From contig NZ_FMCH01000180.1 in the NCBI RefSeq assembly GCF_900091855.1, positions 1 to 33,579 of the forward strand: a stretch of DNA of 33,579 nt, read 5' to 3'. Numbering within the stretch: the stretch's first letter is position 1; each line of letters opens with the position of its first letter. A model generated the notes under the pieces. That model worked only from the letters and a program-made list of their open reading frames with translations, searched no databases and was not told the DNA's origin. Of the stretch, positions 7,473-16,007 are shown piece after piece. Source of the stretch: Streptomyces sp. DvalAA-14. GTDB lineage: Bacteria; Actinomycetota; Actinomycetes; Streptomycetales; Streptomycetaceae. Made by a program: the position numbers and the translations under genes.

Positions 7473-9548
7473 CTGCCGCTGTCCCCTCCCGGCGTCGGTC
7501 CGCTCGGTACGGTGTCGCCCGCGCCGCCGTCCTCCCCGCCGAACCCGCCGAACTCCCCGAACCGGCCCGCTCCGTCATGCCCGCCGTAACCGCCGCGGAC
7601 GCCGGTGCCGGCGGCCGGGTAGCCGCTCTCGGCGGCATAGTCGGCGTCGGTCAGGTAGCCGGTGTCGGCGGTGTCGTCCACGTCGGCGGCATACCGCCCG
7701 CCGCCGCCGAAGGCCGCGCCGAACGTGCCGTCGCCGGAGGCGGTACGGCCGGCGGGTGCCATCGCGCCCGCACCGGCCCCGCCCGCACCCGCGGCCCCCA
7801 CGGCCGCCCCCGCTCCCGGGTCCGAGGCCGGGTTCGGTCCAGCGTGCGGTCCAGCGTTCGGGGCAGCATTCGGCCCTGCGTTCGGCCGCCCCTCCGGAAC
7901 CTTCCGGCCGGCCGCCGCGTCCCGGAAGGCGCTGAAGCGGGCGCCGGCGCCGGCCCGTGACCGGGCCGCCCGCGCCGCCTCCTCCGGGGACGGGTCGAGC
8001 CAGGGCGCCGACGGGTCGCCGGGTGGTTCGCCGTGCTGGGCGGCGGCCAGCGTCTGGCCGCGGGCCCGCTTGGGCAGCGGCTCGGCCGCCTCCTGCCGGG
8101 CCTGGGGCGGAGGGGGCGTGGGCCGGCCAGGTCTGCCCGGTGGAGAACTCGTGCGGCTGGCCCCCGTCCCCGGGTGCGTAGGCGCCGCCGCCCTCGGTCC
8201 GGTAGCCCTCGCCGGCGCCGTAGCCCCCCTCCTCCACCGGGTAGTCCGCCGCGTGCTCGGCCGGGGACTGGGTGAGGATCCGCGGCGGGATCAGCACGAC
8301 CACCCCCGTACCGCCCCGCGAGGAGGGCCGGAAGGAGATCAGCAGCCCGTGCTTGCGGGCCAGGCAGCCCACCACCGCCAGGCCCAGCCGGGTGCCGGAC
8401 AGCACCCGCAGGTCCAGCGGGTCGCCGGAGACCAGCTTCTGCGCCCGCAGCAAGGTGGCGTCCGGCATCACCAGGCCCGCGTCCTCGATGGTGATGACGA
8501 CCCCGGAGTGCGTCTCCTGGACGTAGACGTGCACTTCCTCGGTCGGCGGCGAGAAGTTGCAGGCGTTGTCCAGGAGTTCGGCCAGCGCGTGCATGACGCC
8601 CTCGGCCGCGTAGCCGGCCACCGCCGCCGTGCTGGTGGAGTGCAGCCGCACCCGCTGGTAGGCGCCTATTCGGCCCATCGCGCCGCGCAGCACGCTCTCC
8701 ATCACGATCGGCTTCGTCCAGCGGCGGCCCGAGCGCGAGCCGGTCAGCACCGCGACGCTGTCGGCCAGCCGGCCGGTCTGCGCGGTGCAGTGGTCCAGGT
8801 GCAGCAGATCGCCGAGCACCTCCTCGCCGAGGCGGTCCTCCATCTCCCGCAGGTCGGCCAGCATGCCGGTGGTCAGTGCCTGCATGCGGCTCGCGGCGCT
8901 GGCGCACGCGGCCATCCCGGCCGCCCGCATCCGCTCGCTCTTGGCGATCTCCCGGATCAGCACTCCCAGCAGGCGCTGATGGGCGGGCCCGGTGGGCTGC
9001 GGCAGCCGCGCCATCACGGTGTCGGCCGAACCGCCGGCCCGCAGCCGGTCCACCGCCATCGGGATGGTCACCTCGGCCAGCCGGGCCGTCTCGCCCTCCA
9101 GGGCCGCCGCCCGCGCGGTCTCCGCCTTGAGCGCCGCCCGCAGCGACAACTGCGCCTCGGCCGCGGTCCTGCGCTGCACCTCGGTGGCCCGGGCGGCACG
9201 CTGGGCGGCCTCCAGATCGATGGCGGCGAGCCGGGCCGACTCGGAGTGCCGCTCGGCCTCCCGATACGCCTCAGCCCGTAACTCAGCGGTCTGGAAACGG
9301 AGTTCGCGAGCCAGCCGGCGCCGGGACATGGCGAGCGCCACCACGACGCCGAGCAGCACCGCGCCGACCGCGCCGGTGGCGGTGATCAGCGGGCGGTCCG
9401 CGGTGACCGCGCGGGTCGCCGCCCAGCCACAGGCCGCGCTCGCCGCGACGACCGCGGCGAGCGGGAGAACGACGGCCCAAGCAGTGCGCACCGGGCGCCG
9501 GCCGGGGGTGGACGAAGGAGGCGATAACGGCGAACTCTGGGCTGACAT
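7469..9548 (-). CDS. cvnA: conservon component CvnA, sensor histidine-kinase-like ATPase (apparent frameshift)
   Basis: This is the membrane sensor of the conservon. From ATG 9548 (GAGGT about 8 nt upstream) it has two membrane segments (about 21-42 and 53-70), a long coiled coil (about 75-170), and an HATPase_c domain (about 290-430) with N-box HALAELLDNACNFSPP and G1-like EDAGLVM. There is no phospho-accepting His domain, as expected for CvnA. The frame breaks near 8104-8117: one extra base in a C-rich run diverts it into a long Arg-rich tail. In the neighbouring frame the family C-terminus continues (LPKRARGQTLAAA, RFSAFRDAA, then a Gly/Ala/Pro tail) and ends in ATGA overlap with cvnB. With one base removed the protein is about 692 residues. 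A TTA leucine codon lies at 9281-9279, so translation may depend on bldA tRNA. Confidence 0.86.
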
Positions 9549-9876
9549 CAATCGGTACCTCATGGCGGGAGGCCGACAACCCACCGCCGTGCCGGGGACG
9601 TTGACGTACGAGCAGTGCGGGTGCGTGTTATTGCGCCACACCCTACTCGCCCAACTCAGCCTTCTCGGGCAGAACGCCAGTCTTTCATCGCCAGACCGTC
9701 ACCGGATCATCACAGCTCGTGCCATCCCCGGCCGCGCCGGCACCCCGTGTCACCGAAGTGGGAAGCGGCCGTCCGCATCCCACCGGACGGCCGCGCGCCA
9801 CCCACCTTTCGGACTTACTCCGCCACCGGGGCCGCTCGGACCGACCGGCCCGCCGGGCCGCCCTCGCGCCCGCGGG
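9549..9876. other. 328-nt intergenic region upstream of cvnA
   Basis: The region holds the cvnA promoter (not located with confidence) and the hairpin at 9765-9794. No gene, tRNA or further repeat was seen. Confidence 0.5.
9765..9794 (-). terminator. hairpin terminator of the minus-strand isomerase gene
   Basis: An 11-bp perfect stem (9765-9775 with 9784-9794, arm GCGGCCGTCCG) with an 8-nt loop lies about 80 nt past the stop of the gene ending at 9877. Confidence 0.65.
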
Positions 9877-10701
9877 TCACTTGGTGACCGCGATGTGCGA
9901 CAAGATCGCCTCGGCCAGCTCGGCGTCGCCCTCGATCTTCAGCCGGTCCGCCACCGCGGCCGGCCGGACCCGCCCGGCGAGCAGCCGCAGGAAGGTCTCC
10001 CAGTCCACCACGAAGGTCACCGCGGGCCCGAGCGAGACAGCCGAGTCGATGCTGCCGCGGCCCTCGGCGTCCACCCGTACCGTCCGCATGAACTCCAGCG
10101 GCCCGTGCACGTCGAAGACCACCGCGGAGCCGGGCTTGGCGCCCGCGTCGTGCGCGACCAGCTTCGGCAGGGCGTTCAGCACGTAGTCCCGGGAGAGCAC
10201 CGCCGCCGCGGACGCGAGATTGCCCGGCTTGTCCAGGGCGCGGCGCAGATCCTGCTCGTGCACCCACACGTCGAAGACCCGGCCGCGGAGCTGCTCTTCG
10301 AGGGTGGTCTCGCCGCCGCCGATGGCGCGCACCTCGTGGTCCGGCTGCCGGGTCTCGTTCCGCAGCTGCCGCGAGCGCCGGATGATGGTGTACTCCAGCT
10401 CCGAGGTCATCTCGGGCGCGGTGTGGTGGCGGCGGATGTCGACCGGCACCTCGGTGTAGCGGGCGGCCTCGCTGGTGATGTGCCGCAGATCACTGGGCAG
10501 GCTGTGGATCGGCCGCGGGTCGCCGAGCAGCTCGCACTCGAAGCCGATGACGTGCGAGACGACATCGCGCACCGACCAGTAGGGGCAGTCCGTGGGCCGG
10601 CTCCACTCCCCCTCGGTCAGTGGCGAGACCAGTTCGTTGATGGATTCTATGGAGTGGGTCCAGGCGTCGATGTACGGCTGGAGCTTGCTGTGGACGGTCA
10701 C
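9877..10701 (-). CDS. mycothiol-dependent maleylpyruvate isomerase family protein
   Basis: This 274-residue protein has the MDMPI/DinB fold of actinobacterial mycothiol-dependent enzymes. The N-terminal four-helix bundle (about 10-165) has the expected polar positions for metal binding: PYWSVRDVVSHVIGFE with its His, and GRVFDVWVHEQDLRRAL with the second His/Glu cluster. A C-terminal SCP2-like domain (about 180-272) follows, ending LKIEGDAELAEAILSHIAV. The start is GTG 10701 with GAGGGG about 10 nt upstream; the frame stays open far upstream only as a shadow of the divergent amidase. The true substrate is not known, since most family members are not maleylpyruvate isomerases. Confidence 0.85.
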   Translation of the reverse strand: MTVHSKLQPYIDAWTHSIESINELVSPLTEGEWSRPTDCPYWSVRDVVSHVIGFECELLGDPRPIHSLPSDLRHITSEAARYTEVPVDIRRHHTAPEMTSELEYTIIRRSRQLRNETRQPDHEVRAIGGGETTLEEQLRGRVFDVWVHEQDLRRALDKPGNLASAAAVLSRDYVLNALPKLVAHDAGAKPGSAVVFDVHGPLEFMRTVRVDAEGRGSIDSAVSLGPAVTFVVDWETFLRLLAGRVRPAAVADRLKIEGDAELAEAILSHIAVTK

Positions 10702-10839
10702 GGGACGGGACCCCTCGACATTCGGTGCGCGGTCGTGGTGGTTGGCGCCTAAGTTACGCTGCGCGCGGGCGCCCACGCAGTGCTTTCGAGTGACGATGGT
10801 AGGCCCGACTTGACGACCCAACGTATGGGCGGTGACCCG

Positions 10840-11689
10840 GTGCGCGCAACGCTTGTGCAGATCGACGTGGACCCGGAGGAAACGGTCGGCGACCGCCGGG
10901 AAAGGACGGCCGCGCTGGTCCGGGCCCAGGCCGGCGCGGATCTTGTGGTGCTGCCCGAGCTGTGGCCGGTCGGGGCCTTCGCCGCGGAGTCCTTCGCGGC
11001 CGAGGCGGAGCCGGTGGACGGCGGCCCCACCGCCGCCGCGATGGGCGCGGCCGCGCGCGCCGCCGGCGTATGGCTGCACGCCGGCTCGATCGTCGAGCGG
11101 GACCCGGAGGGGCCGCTCTACAACACCTCGCTGCTCTTCGCGCCGGACGGCGAACTGCACGCCGTCTACCGCAAGATCCACCGCTTCGGCTTCGACCGGG
11201 GCGAGGCCACCTTGATGGCGGCCGGCGACCGGATCGTCACCGCCCGCCTGCCGCAGACGGTGCTGGGCCTGGCCACCTGCTACGACCTGCGCTTCCCGGA
11301 GCTGTTCCGGCTGCTGGTGGACGAGGGCGCGCATGTGCTGGTCGTCCCGGCCGGCTGGCCCGCGCGCCGGCTCGCGCACTGGCGCACGCTGGTCCAGGCG
11401 CGGGCCGTCGAGTCGCAGGCGTACGTGCTGGCCTGCGGGACGGCGGGGACGCGACGCGGGGGTCGAGCAGGCCGGGCACAGCATGGTGGTGGACCCGTGG
11501 GGCGAGGTGCTGGCCGAGGCCGGCCCGGGCGAGCAGGTGCTGAGCGTCGAGCTGGACCCCGCCCGGGTGGCGGCCACCCGGGTGGACTTCCCGGTCCTGC
11601 GGGACCGGGTGCTGGGGCTGCCGACGCCCTCACGCGCTGCTCCCGCCGCCTCCGCCGCCCCTGCCGCCGGGTCGCCGCCGGGCGCCTAG
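10840..11689 (+). CDS. carbon-nitrogen hydrolase (nitrilase/omega-amidase type), apparent frameshift
   Basis: This cytosolic amidase of the nitrilase superfamily keeps its Glu-Lys-Cys triad: E40 (VVLPELWP), K112 (YRKIHRFGF) and C147 (LATCYDLRFPEL), numbered from GTG 10840. The frame breaks near 11449-11460. After YVLACGTAGT one extra base sends the reading into Arg/Gly-rich sequence, while the neighbouring frame continues the family end (AGVEQAGHSMVVDPWGEVL, then RVLGLP) to a TAG at 11687. Repaired, the protein is about 282 residues with an Ala/Pro tail. The catalytic core precedes the break, but the lost part is structural. ATG 10825 is an alternative start; GTG is preferred because family proteins begin R-A-x-L-x-Q-I. 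The gene is divergent from the isomerase at 9877. Confidence 0.85.
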
Positions 11690-11698
11690 GGCCGGTCC

Positions 11699-11734
11699 GG
11701 CCACCGGGGCGGCCACCGAGGCGGCCACCGGCGC
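11699..11734. repeat. three tandem copies of a 12-bp unit
   Basis: The unit GGCCACCGNGGC occurs at 11699-11710, 11711-11722 and, with one further change, at 11723-11734. It lies between the convergent amidase and LURP-one genes. Confidence 0.7.
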
Positions 11735-11756
11735 GGGCGGGGCCGGCTGCTGCCGC

Positions 11757-12251
11757 CTACTCCTCCCCGTGCTCGTTCTCCACCAGCCGGTCCACGCACA
11801 CCGCCACCGCGATCAGCATGCCCGCGTCCGCGTCCTCGCGTTCCACGTCGATCGCGTACGCGTCCCGCAGCGTGAACCACTTGCGGGAGATCCGGGCCAG
11901 CCGCTCGCCCTCGTACTCGATGTCGTACTCCTTGCCGACGAGGTCGCCGCGGACCTCCAGTTCCTCGCCGGAGGCCAGTTCGGCCCGGTACACCTGCCGC
12001 AGCAGCGTCAGCCGCTTCTTCCTGACCGTGGCCAGCGTCTCGCCCTCGCGCTCGATGAGCATCGTGTCCCGCAGGCTGACCAGCTTCTTGTGGATGACGG
12101 CCACCACGGCGCCGTTCACGTCCTGGAGCTCCAAGGTGTCGCGCAGCCGCATCACCTTGCCGTCGACGTAGAACGCGCGCCGACCGTGCTCGTCCTCGAT
12201 CCAGTAGTCGTCGCCGATGGCGAACATCTTCTCCCGCACCACATATTTCAT
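11757..12251 (-). CDS. LURP-one-related (DUF567) family protein
   Basis: This 164-residue protein has the tubby-like LURP-one beta-barrel pattern: MKYVVREKMFAIGDDYWIED, then repeated strand motifs in G-K-V-M-R-L-R-D-T-L, KLVSLRDTMLIERE, GKEYDIEYEGERLARISRKW and FTLRDAYAIDVE. The last part (ADAGMLIAVAVCVDRL) is the hydrophobic core helix. The biochemical role is unknown; the eukaryotic fold relatives are phospholipid scramblases and tubby proteins. ATG 12251 follows a TAGGCA -10 (12263-12258 on the minus strand) by 6 nt, which suggests a leaderless message. It is divergent from the gene at 12291. Confidence 0.85.
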   Translation of the reverse strand: MKYVVREKMFAIGDDYWIEDEHGRRAFYVDGKVMRLRDTLELQDVNGAVVAVIHKKLVSLRDTMLIEREGETLATVRKKRLTLLRQVYRAELASGEELEVRGDLVGKEYDIEYEGERLARISRKWFTLRDAYAIDVEREDADAGMLIAVAVCVDRLVENEHGEE

Positions 12252-12290
12252 GGGGAATGCCTACCCCGGACCATGCTGTTGGATGGGGAT

Positions 12291-14132
12291 ATGACTGCAC
12301 GTGCACGTGTCCGCGCCCCCGAGCTGATCGGGAAGGGCGGCTGGCTGAACACCGGCGGGAAGCAGCACACCCTGGCCGACCTGCGCGGATCCATTGTGAT
12401 CCTCGACTTCTGGACCTTCTGCTGTGTGAACTGCCTGCATGTCCTGGACGAGCTGCGGGAGCTGGAGGAGCGCCACCGCGACACCGTGGTGATCGTCGGG
12501 GTGCACTCGCCGAAGTTCGTGCACGAGGCCGAGCACCGGGCCGTGGTGGACGCGGTGGAGCGCTACGCGGTGCACCACCCGGTGCTGGACGACCCGGAGC
12601 TGGCCACCTGGAAGCAGTACGCGGTCCGGGCCTGGCCCACGCTGGTCGTCATCGACCCCGAGGGATACGTGGTCGCGCAGCACGCCGGCGAGGGCCACGC
12701 GCACGCGCTGGACAAGCTCGTCACCCGGCTGGAACAGGAGCACACCGCCAAGGGCACCCTGCGGCGCGGCGACGGCCCCTACGTGCCGCCGGAGCCCGTC
12801 GCCACCGATCTGCGGTTCCCCGGCAAGGTGCTGCTGCTGCCCGCTTCCGGGCACTACCTGGTCGCCGACTCCAGCCGGCACGCCCTGGTCGAACTGGCCG
12901 CCGACGGCGAGAGCGTGGTCCGGCGGATCGGTACCGGTGAGCGCGGCCTGGTCGACGGCGACGCGGCCACCGCCCGTTTCAGCGAACCCCAGGGCTTGGC
13001 CCTGCTGCCCGACGGGTCCGTCGTGGTGGCCGACACCGTCAACCACGTGCTGCGCCGGCTGGATCCGCAGACCGGCCGGGTCACCACCGTGGCCGGCACC
13101 GGCACGCAGTGGTGGCAGGGCTCGCCCACCTCGGGACCGGCCCGCGAGGTGGCGCTGTCCTCACCGTGGGACGTGGCCTGGTTCGAGGACCGGGTGTGGA
13201 TCGCGATGGCCGGCGTCCACCAGCTGTGGACCTACGACCCGGCCACCGACCGGGTGGAGGTCGCGGCCGGCACCACCAACGAGGGCCTGGTGGACGGGCC
13301 CGCCGACGAGGCGTGGTTCGCCCAGCCCTCGGGACTGTCGGCCGCCGGGGGTCGGCTGTGGATCGCCGACGCCGAGACCTCGGCGCTGCGCTGGGCCGAG
13401 CGGGCCCAGGACGGGGCCGGACATCTGATCCGGACCGCTGTCGGCACCGGCCTGTTCGACTTCGGCCACCGCGACGGGCCGGCCGGACAGGCGCTCCTGC
13501 AGCACCCGTTGGGCGTCACCGCGCTTCCGGACGGCTCGGTCGCGGTCAGCGACACCTACAACAACGCGCTGCGCCGCTACGACCCGGTGACGGGGGAGGT
13601 GTCCACGCTGGCCACCGATCTGCGCGAGCCGTCGGACGCGGCCGTGGTGGACGGCGACATCGTGGTGGTGGAGTCGGCGCGGCACCGGCTGACCCGGCTG
13701 CGGCTGCCGGAGGAGGCGGTCCGCGTGGAGGCGGTCGCGCACCGCACCCGGCGGGCCGCGACCGATGTCGGCGCCGGACCGTTCCGGCTGGACGTGGTCT
13801 TCTCCGCGCCCCCCGGCCAGAAGCTGGACGACCGCTACGGCCCCTCCACCCGGCTGCTGGTGAGCGCCACTCCGCCCGAACTCCTGCTGGAGGGCGGCGG
13901 CAAGGGCAGCGACCTGTTCCGCGAGCTGGTGCTGGACCCGGCGGTGCCCGAAGGGGTGCTGCACGTGTCGGCGATGGCGGCGTCCTGCGACGTGGACGAC
14001 TCCGACAACCCCAACCCGTATCCGGCCTGCCATGTGCACCAGCAGGACTGGGGAGTCCCCGTCCGGATCACCCCGGACGGGGACTCGCGGCTCGCTCTGG
14101 TCCTGGCGGGCATGGACGGGGCGGCCGGGTGA
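12291..14132 (+). CDS. NHL-repeat/thioredoxin-like protein, NHLRC2 type
   Basis: This is a 613-residue two-part protein. The N-terminal thioredoxin-like domain (about 10-150) carries the redox motif FWTFCCVNCLHVLDEL with a CVNC pair, then WPTLVVIDPEG. A six-bladed NHL beta-propeller (about 165-500) shows blade motifs such as GLALLPDGSVVVADTVNHVL and GVTALPDGSVAVSDTYNNAL. A C-terminal beta-sandwich follows, as in human NHLRC2. It has no signal peptide and is predicted cytoplasmic. The role is unknown; disulfide exchange is likely from the CxxC motif. ATG 12291 is chosen for the close GGATGGGG; ATG 12273, six codons upstream, is an alternative leaderless start. Codons 2-5 contain the palindrome TGCACGTGCA. 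Confidence 0.88.
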   Translation: MTARARVRAPELIGKGGWLNTGGKQHTLADLRGSIVILDFWTFCCVNCLHVLDELRELEERHRDTVVIVGVHSPKFVHEAEHRAVVDAVERYAVHHPVLDDPELATWKQYAVRAWPTLVVIDPEGYVVAQHAGEGHAHALDKLVTRLEQEHTAKGTLRRGDGPYVPPEPVATDLRFPGKVLLLPASGHYLVADSSRHALVELAADGESVVRRIGTGERGLVDGDAATARFSEPQGLALLPDGSVVVADTVNHVLRRLDPQTGRVTTVAGTGTQWWQGSPTSGPAREVALSSPWDVAWFEDRVWIAMAGVHQLWTYDPATDRVEVAAGTTNEGLVDGPADEAWFAQPSGLSAAGGRLWIADAETSALRWAERAQDGAGHLIRTAVGTGLFDFGHRDGPAGQALLQHPLGVTALPDGSVAVSDTYNNALRRYDPVTGEVSTLATDLREPSDAAVVDGDIVVVESARHRLTRLRLPEEAVRVEAVAHRTRRAATDVGAGPFRLDVVFSAPPGQKLDDRYGPSTRLLVSATPPELLLEGGGKGSDLFRELVLDPAVPEGVLHVSAMAASCDVDDSDNPNPYPACHVHQQDWGVPVRITPDGDSRLALVLAGMDGAAG

Positions 14133-14175
14133 CCGCCGCCGGGCGCGGTGCGCGGTCCCGGGGCGGCCGGTCCGC

Positions 14176-14421
14176 TCAGTAGCGGTTGTACCGCTCGCCG
14201 GGGTAGTACCGCTCCTCGACCACGGGCGGCACGTCGCCGTCCGCCGTCGGCGGTATCCGGCGCCGCTTGAAGATGCTGACGTAGGCGGCCAGGCCGATCA
14301 TGCCGACGGCCATCATGATCAGACCGATCAGATCCACGTTGACGCCCTTGGCGTGCCAGTCGGTGGCGAACGTGATGATCGCTCCGACCGCAATCAGGAT
14401 GATGCAGCCTCCGATACCCAC
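14176..14421 (-). CDS. small two-helix membrane protein (DUF6458-like)
   Basis: This 81-residue protein begins at GTG 14421 with a clear GGAGG 8 nt upstream, giving MGIGGCIILIAVGAIITFA. That motif and a second membrane helix (about 29-51, VDLIGLIMMAVGMIGLAAYV) match the DUF6458 family. The basic cytoplasmic tail (KRRRIPP) ends Tyr/Arg-rich (ERYYPGERYNRY). The function is unknown. It is convergent with the NHLRC2-like gene. Confidence 0.8.
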   Translation of the reverse strand: MGIGGCIILIAVGAIITFATDWHAKGVNVDLIGLIMMAVGMIGLAAYVSIFKRRRIPPTADGDVPPVVEERYYPGERYNRY

Positions 14422-14546
14422 AGTGCCCGCCTCCGTTGGTTGACTTGACTGGCTCGTGGTGTCCACAGGGCGTCTTCCCGCTCGTTTGACGTCCAATCAG
14501 CGCGTCGGTCGCCGGTTGTGCGCCGGTCGTGCTCCCCGGTTGCGCC

Positions 14547-14603
14547 GCCCCGTCAGCCGTTGCCCCGTCAGCCGCCGCCCCGTCAGCCCGTCAGCCCGTC
14601 AGG
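14547..14603. repeat. short tandem repeats at the 3' end of the aminopeptidase gene
   Basis: About 2.8 copies of a 15-bp unit (GCCCCGTCAGCCGYY at 14547-14561 and 14562-14576, partial at 14577) run into 8-bp copies of CGTCAGCC (14589-14603). The stop codon of the aminopeptidase (14591-14593) lies inside this repeat. Confidence 0.75.
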
Positions 14604-15895
14604 AACGAGCGCAGCGCGGTGGCCAGCAGGTGCGGGTCGTCGGCGCCGCACAGTTCGCGGGCGGAGTGCATGGACAGCACGGGTACGCCGATGTCCACGG
14701 TGGTGATGCCGTGCCGGGCGGCGGTGATCGGGCCGATGGTGGTGCCGCACGGGATGGCGTTGCTGGAGACGAAGTGCTGGAACGGGACACCGGCCCGTTC
14801 GCAGGCGGCCGTGAACAGGGCGCGGCCGGCGCCGTCGGTGGCGTAGCGCTGGTTGACGTTGCTCTTCAGGATCGGGCCGCCGTTGGCGCGCGGGCGGTGC
14901 GTCGGGTCGTGGCGCTCGGGGTAGTTGGGGTGGACGGCGTGGCCGACGTCGGAGGACACGCACACGGTGCCGGCCAGCGCGCGCAGCCGCTCCTCGTAGC
15001 CGCCGCCGCGGGCGTGCACCGAGCGCTCCAGCACGCGGCCGAGCAGCGGGCCCTGGGCGCCGGTGTCGGACTCGCTGCCGTTCTCCTCGTGGTCGAAGGC
15101 GGCCAGTACCGGGATGAACGGCAGGTCGTCGCCCCGCCCGTCGCCGGCGACGGCGATCAGCGCGGCCAGCGCGGCGTGCACCGACAGCAGGTTGTCCAGC
15201 CGGGGCGAGGCCAGCAGGTCGCGGTCGCGGCCGAGGAAGGCGGGCGGCTGCACGTCGTGCGTCATCAGGTCCCAGCCGGCCACTTCCTCGGCGGGGATGT
15301 CCGCCTCGGCCGCCAGGAAGGCGATCAGGTCGCCGTCCTCCGCCTCGCCCAGGCCCCACAGCGGCTGGAGGTGGCGCTGCTTGTCCAGGGTGAGGCCGTT
15401 GTCGTTGACCCCCCGGTCCAGGTGGACGGCGAGCTGGGCGACGCGCAGCAGCGGACGGTCGACGTTCACCAGCCGGGTGCTGCCGTCGCGCAGCGACAGC
15501 CGGCCGGCAAGGCCCAGGTCGCGGTCCAGCCAGCTGTTGAGCAGCGGCCCGCCGTAGATCTCCACCGCCACCTGCCGCCAGCCCGCGGCGCCCATGTCGG
15601 GGCGCGGCTTGACCCGGAGGTTCGGCGAGTCGGTGTGCGCGCCGACCACCCGGAACGGCGTCTGCGGCGCGGCGCCTTCCGGCACGTACCAGGCGATGAC
15701 GGCGCCGCCCCGCAGCACGTACCGGCCGCCGGCCGCGCCGTCCCACGCGTCGGTCTCCTCGACCCGGTGGAATCCGGCCTGCTCCAGCCGGCCGGCCGCG
15801 GTGGCCACCGCGTGGTAGGGGGAGGGGCCGGCCTGCACGAAAGAGGCCAGGTCGGCGGTGTGGGCGCGGTCGAACGTATCCGGGTGGTGGCTCAT
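14591..15895 (-). CDS. M18 family aminopeptidase
   Basis: This 434-residue metallo-aminopeptidase removes N-terminal, often acidic, residues from peptides in the cytoplasm. The dinuclear zinc-site motifs are visible: VVGAHTDSPNLRVKP (first His and Asp), FDHEENGSESDTGA (Glu-Glu), SSDVGHAVHPNYPE (Asp) and the last His in PVLSMHSARELCG. Its length matches bacterial M18 enzymes (about 430). ATG 15895 is preferred over ATG 15907 because family proteins start just before the F-D-R-x-H-T-x-D-L helix. The stop lies inside a short tandem repeat. The transcript begins just downstream of the terminator of the acyl-CoA dehydrogenase, so the two are separate units. Confidence 0.92.
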   Translation of the reverse strand: MSHHPDTFDRAHTADLASFVQAGPSPYHAVATAAGRLEQAGFHRVEETDAWDGAAGGRYVLRGGAVIAWYVPEGAAPQTPFRVVGAHTDSPNLRVKPRPDMGAAGWRQVAVEIYGGPLLNSWLDRDLGLAGRLSLRDGSTRLVNVDRPLLRVAQLAVHLDRGVNDNGLTLDKQRHLQPLWGLGEAEDGDLIAFLAAEADIPAEEVAGWDLMTHDVQPPAFLGRDRDLLASPRLDNLLSVHAALAALIAVAGDGRGDDLPFIPVLAAFDHEENGSESDTGAQGPLLGRVLERSVHARGGGYEERLRALAGTVCVSSDVGHAVHPNYPERHDPTHRPRANGGPILKSNVNQRYATDGAGRALFTAACERAGVPFQHFVSSNAIPCGTTIGPITAARHGITTVDIGVPVLSMHSARELCGADDPHLLATALRSFLTG

Positions 15896-15913
15896 ACCCG
15901 CCAGCATAGGAAA

Positions 15914-15952
15914 GACGGTGTTCCGCTACCGGGGAGGTGGCGGAACACCGTC
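15914..15952 (-). terminator. strong intrinsic terminator of the acyl-CoA dehydrogenase gene
   Basis: A 17-bp stem (15914-15930 with 15936-15952, one G-T pair, outer arm GACGGTGTTCCGC) with a 5-nt loop lies 55 nt past the stop at 16008. On the minus strand it is followed by TTTCCT, a rare T-tract for this genome. Confidence 0.85.
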
Positions 15953-16007
15953 GCGCCGGGTGACCCGGACCGGCCGCGGCCGGCCGGGCGGCAGCCCGGC
16001 CGGAAGG

